A stretch of DNA of 15,215 nucleotides from assembly GCA_023429275.1 (NCBI GenBank), contig JAEYWB010000148.1, forward strand, positions 1-15,215. Direction: 5' to 3'. The stretch is from Planctomycetota bacterium. Lineage in GTDB: Bacteria > Planctomycetota > Planctomycetia > Planctomycetales > Planctomycetaceae. The notes under the pieces are model-generated. The model did no database searches. It had not been told where the DNA came from and saw nothing but the letters and a program-made list of their open reading frames with translations. The translations under genes and the position numbers were made by a program. Within the stretch, counting starts at the first letter, position 1, and each line of letters starts with the position of its first letter. This document shows positions 14,699 through 15,215 of this stretch, in pieces.

Positions 14699-15215
14699 TC
14701 ACGCCCCGGCCCGCCGCCGGGAGATGACCTTCCAGGCCTCGAGGCACACCAGCGGCACCGCGGAGATGAGGATCGTGAATCCCAGTTCCGTCAGCGTGAG
14801 GTGCGAGGTGTGGAAGATCCGCTGGAGGAACGGGACGTAGACGAGCGCCGACTGGAGGATGACTCCGGCCACCACGGCGCCGATCAGCCGGTAGTTCGAA
14901 AAGAGGTTTCGCTGCCAGACCGACTCGTTCAGCGAACGGATCCCGAGGACGTACAGAAGCTGCGTGAACGACAGGACGGAGAAGACAAGCGTCCTGCTGC
15001 GGGACAGCTCCTCGGCCGAGACTTCGCCCGGCCGCAGGCCGCCAAGCCCCCAGACAAACACCACGTAGCACAAGAGCGCCATGACGATTCCCATGGCGAT
15101 AATCAGTCTTCCGAGGCCTTCAGCGAACAGGCTTTCGTCGCGCCTTCGCGGCGGACGCTTCATGATGTTCCGCTCCGCCGGCTCGAAGGCGAGCGCCAGC
15201 GCAGGGAGGCCGTCC
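14699..15215 (-). CDS. Cation-transporting P-type ATPase, C-terminal part (runs off window)
   Basis: Only the last 171 residues are inside the window; the frame is open to the right edge, so the gene continues beyond 15215. The visible part begins DGLPALALAFEPAERNIMKR, the conserved stretch that follows the hinge and M6 region of P-type ATPases, then PPRRRDESLF. Four hydrophobic segments follow (LIIAMGIVMALLCYVVF, TLVFSVLSFTQLLYVL, LIGAVVAGVILQSALVYV, ELGFTILISAVPLVCLEAW), as expected for transmembrane helices M7-M10 of the Cation_ATPase_C domain. This fits the P2 group (calcium or Na/K-type pumps). The ion cannot be assigned because M4-M6 and the phosphorylation site lie outside. The ATG at 15163 is an internal methionine, not the start. 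Confidence 0.9.
   Translation of the reverse strand, partial: DGLPALALAFEPAERNIMKRPPRRRDESLFAEGLGRLIIAMGIVMALLCYVVFVWGLGGLRPGEVSAEELSRSRTLVFSVLSFTQLLYVLGIRSLNESVWQRNLFSNYRLIGAVVAGVILQSALVYVPFLQRIFHTSHLTLTELGFTILISAVPLVCLEAWKVISRRRAGA

Noticed and set aside
1..15215. CRISPR array, tRNA/rRNA genes, prophage or defence system
   Set aside because: No regularly spaced repeats, no tRNA-like T-arm with matching cloverleaf and no phage or known defence genes were found on either strand by eye.

Overview
The window looks like a piece of a GC-rich planctomycete chromosome. The arguments are: a fragment of the planctomycete-typical secreted DUF1549/PSCyt1 family, a secreted squalene-cyclase-repeat protein of a kind common in that phylum, a BRCT-MerR-TPR fusion protein, a PTS gene set without any sugar permease, and generally weak or variable Shine-Dalgarno sites. 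All of this is read from sequence and family memory; no database search was run.

Layout. Bases 1-790 are an accessory edge: a 97-bp MITE-like element with terminal inverted repeats and TA flanks, dispersed short palindromic repeats, and a minus-strand GxxExxY nuclease-fold protein whose C-terminal tail is encoded by the repeat. Bases 932-2095 (plus) carry a MobA-like molybdenum cofactor guanylyltransferase that runs in frame and without a stop into a RidA-family protein. Bases 2131-2421 (minus) hold a broken remnant of a secreted DUF1549 protein. Bases 2490-4612 (minus) are an rng (RNase E/G) - rplU (L21) pair closed by a strong intrinsic terminator, with no rpmA after rplU. A 532-bp gene-free region precedes rng. 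Bases 5145-8640 (minus) form a housekeeping/regulatory cluster in the order hpf - ptsN - ptsH - ptsI with a good sigma-70-type promoter in front. Bases 8742-10319 (minus) encode a group II PLP-dependent decarboxylase; 10468-11589 (minus) a secreted alpha/alpha-toroid (squalene-cyclase repeat) protein with its own terminator; 11833-13098 (minus) the BRCT-MerR-TPR protein. glyA (13313-14569, plus) is divergent from it and ends at a perfect 16-bp palindrome. The right edge (14699-15215, minus) is the C-terminal end of a P-type cation ATPase that continues outside the window.

How the genes fit together. hpf, ptsN, ptsH and ptsI resemble the regulatory nitrogen-PTS cluster that lies near rpoN in Proteobacteria: a ribosome hibernation factor with a phosphorelay PtsI -> HPr -> EIIA and no transporter. 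The HPr is unusual because its active-site motif is GLHMIP rather than GLHARP. RNase E/G with L21 is a translation/RNA-decay pair seen in many phyla. The rest are separate single-gene units. I see no defence island, CRISPR array, prophage, integron or biosynthetic cluster. The points of real interest are the fused mobA-ridA frame, the HPr active site, the BRCT regulator, the DUF1549 relic, the repeat-encoded tail of the GxxExxY protein and a recurrent CTAGAATC promoter-like motif.
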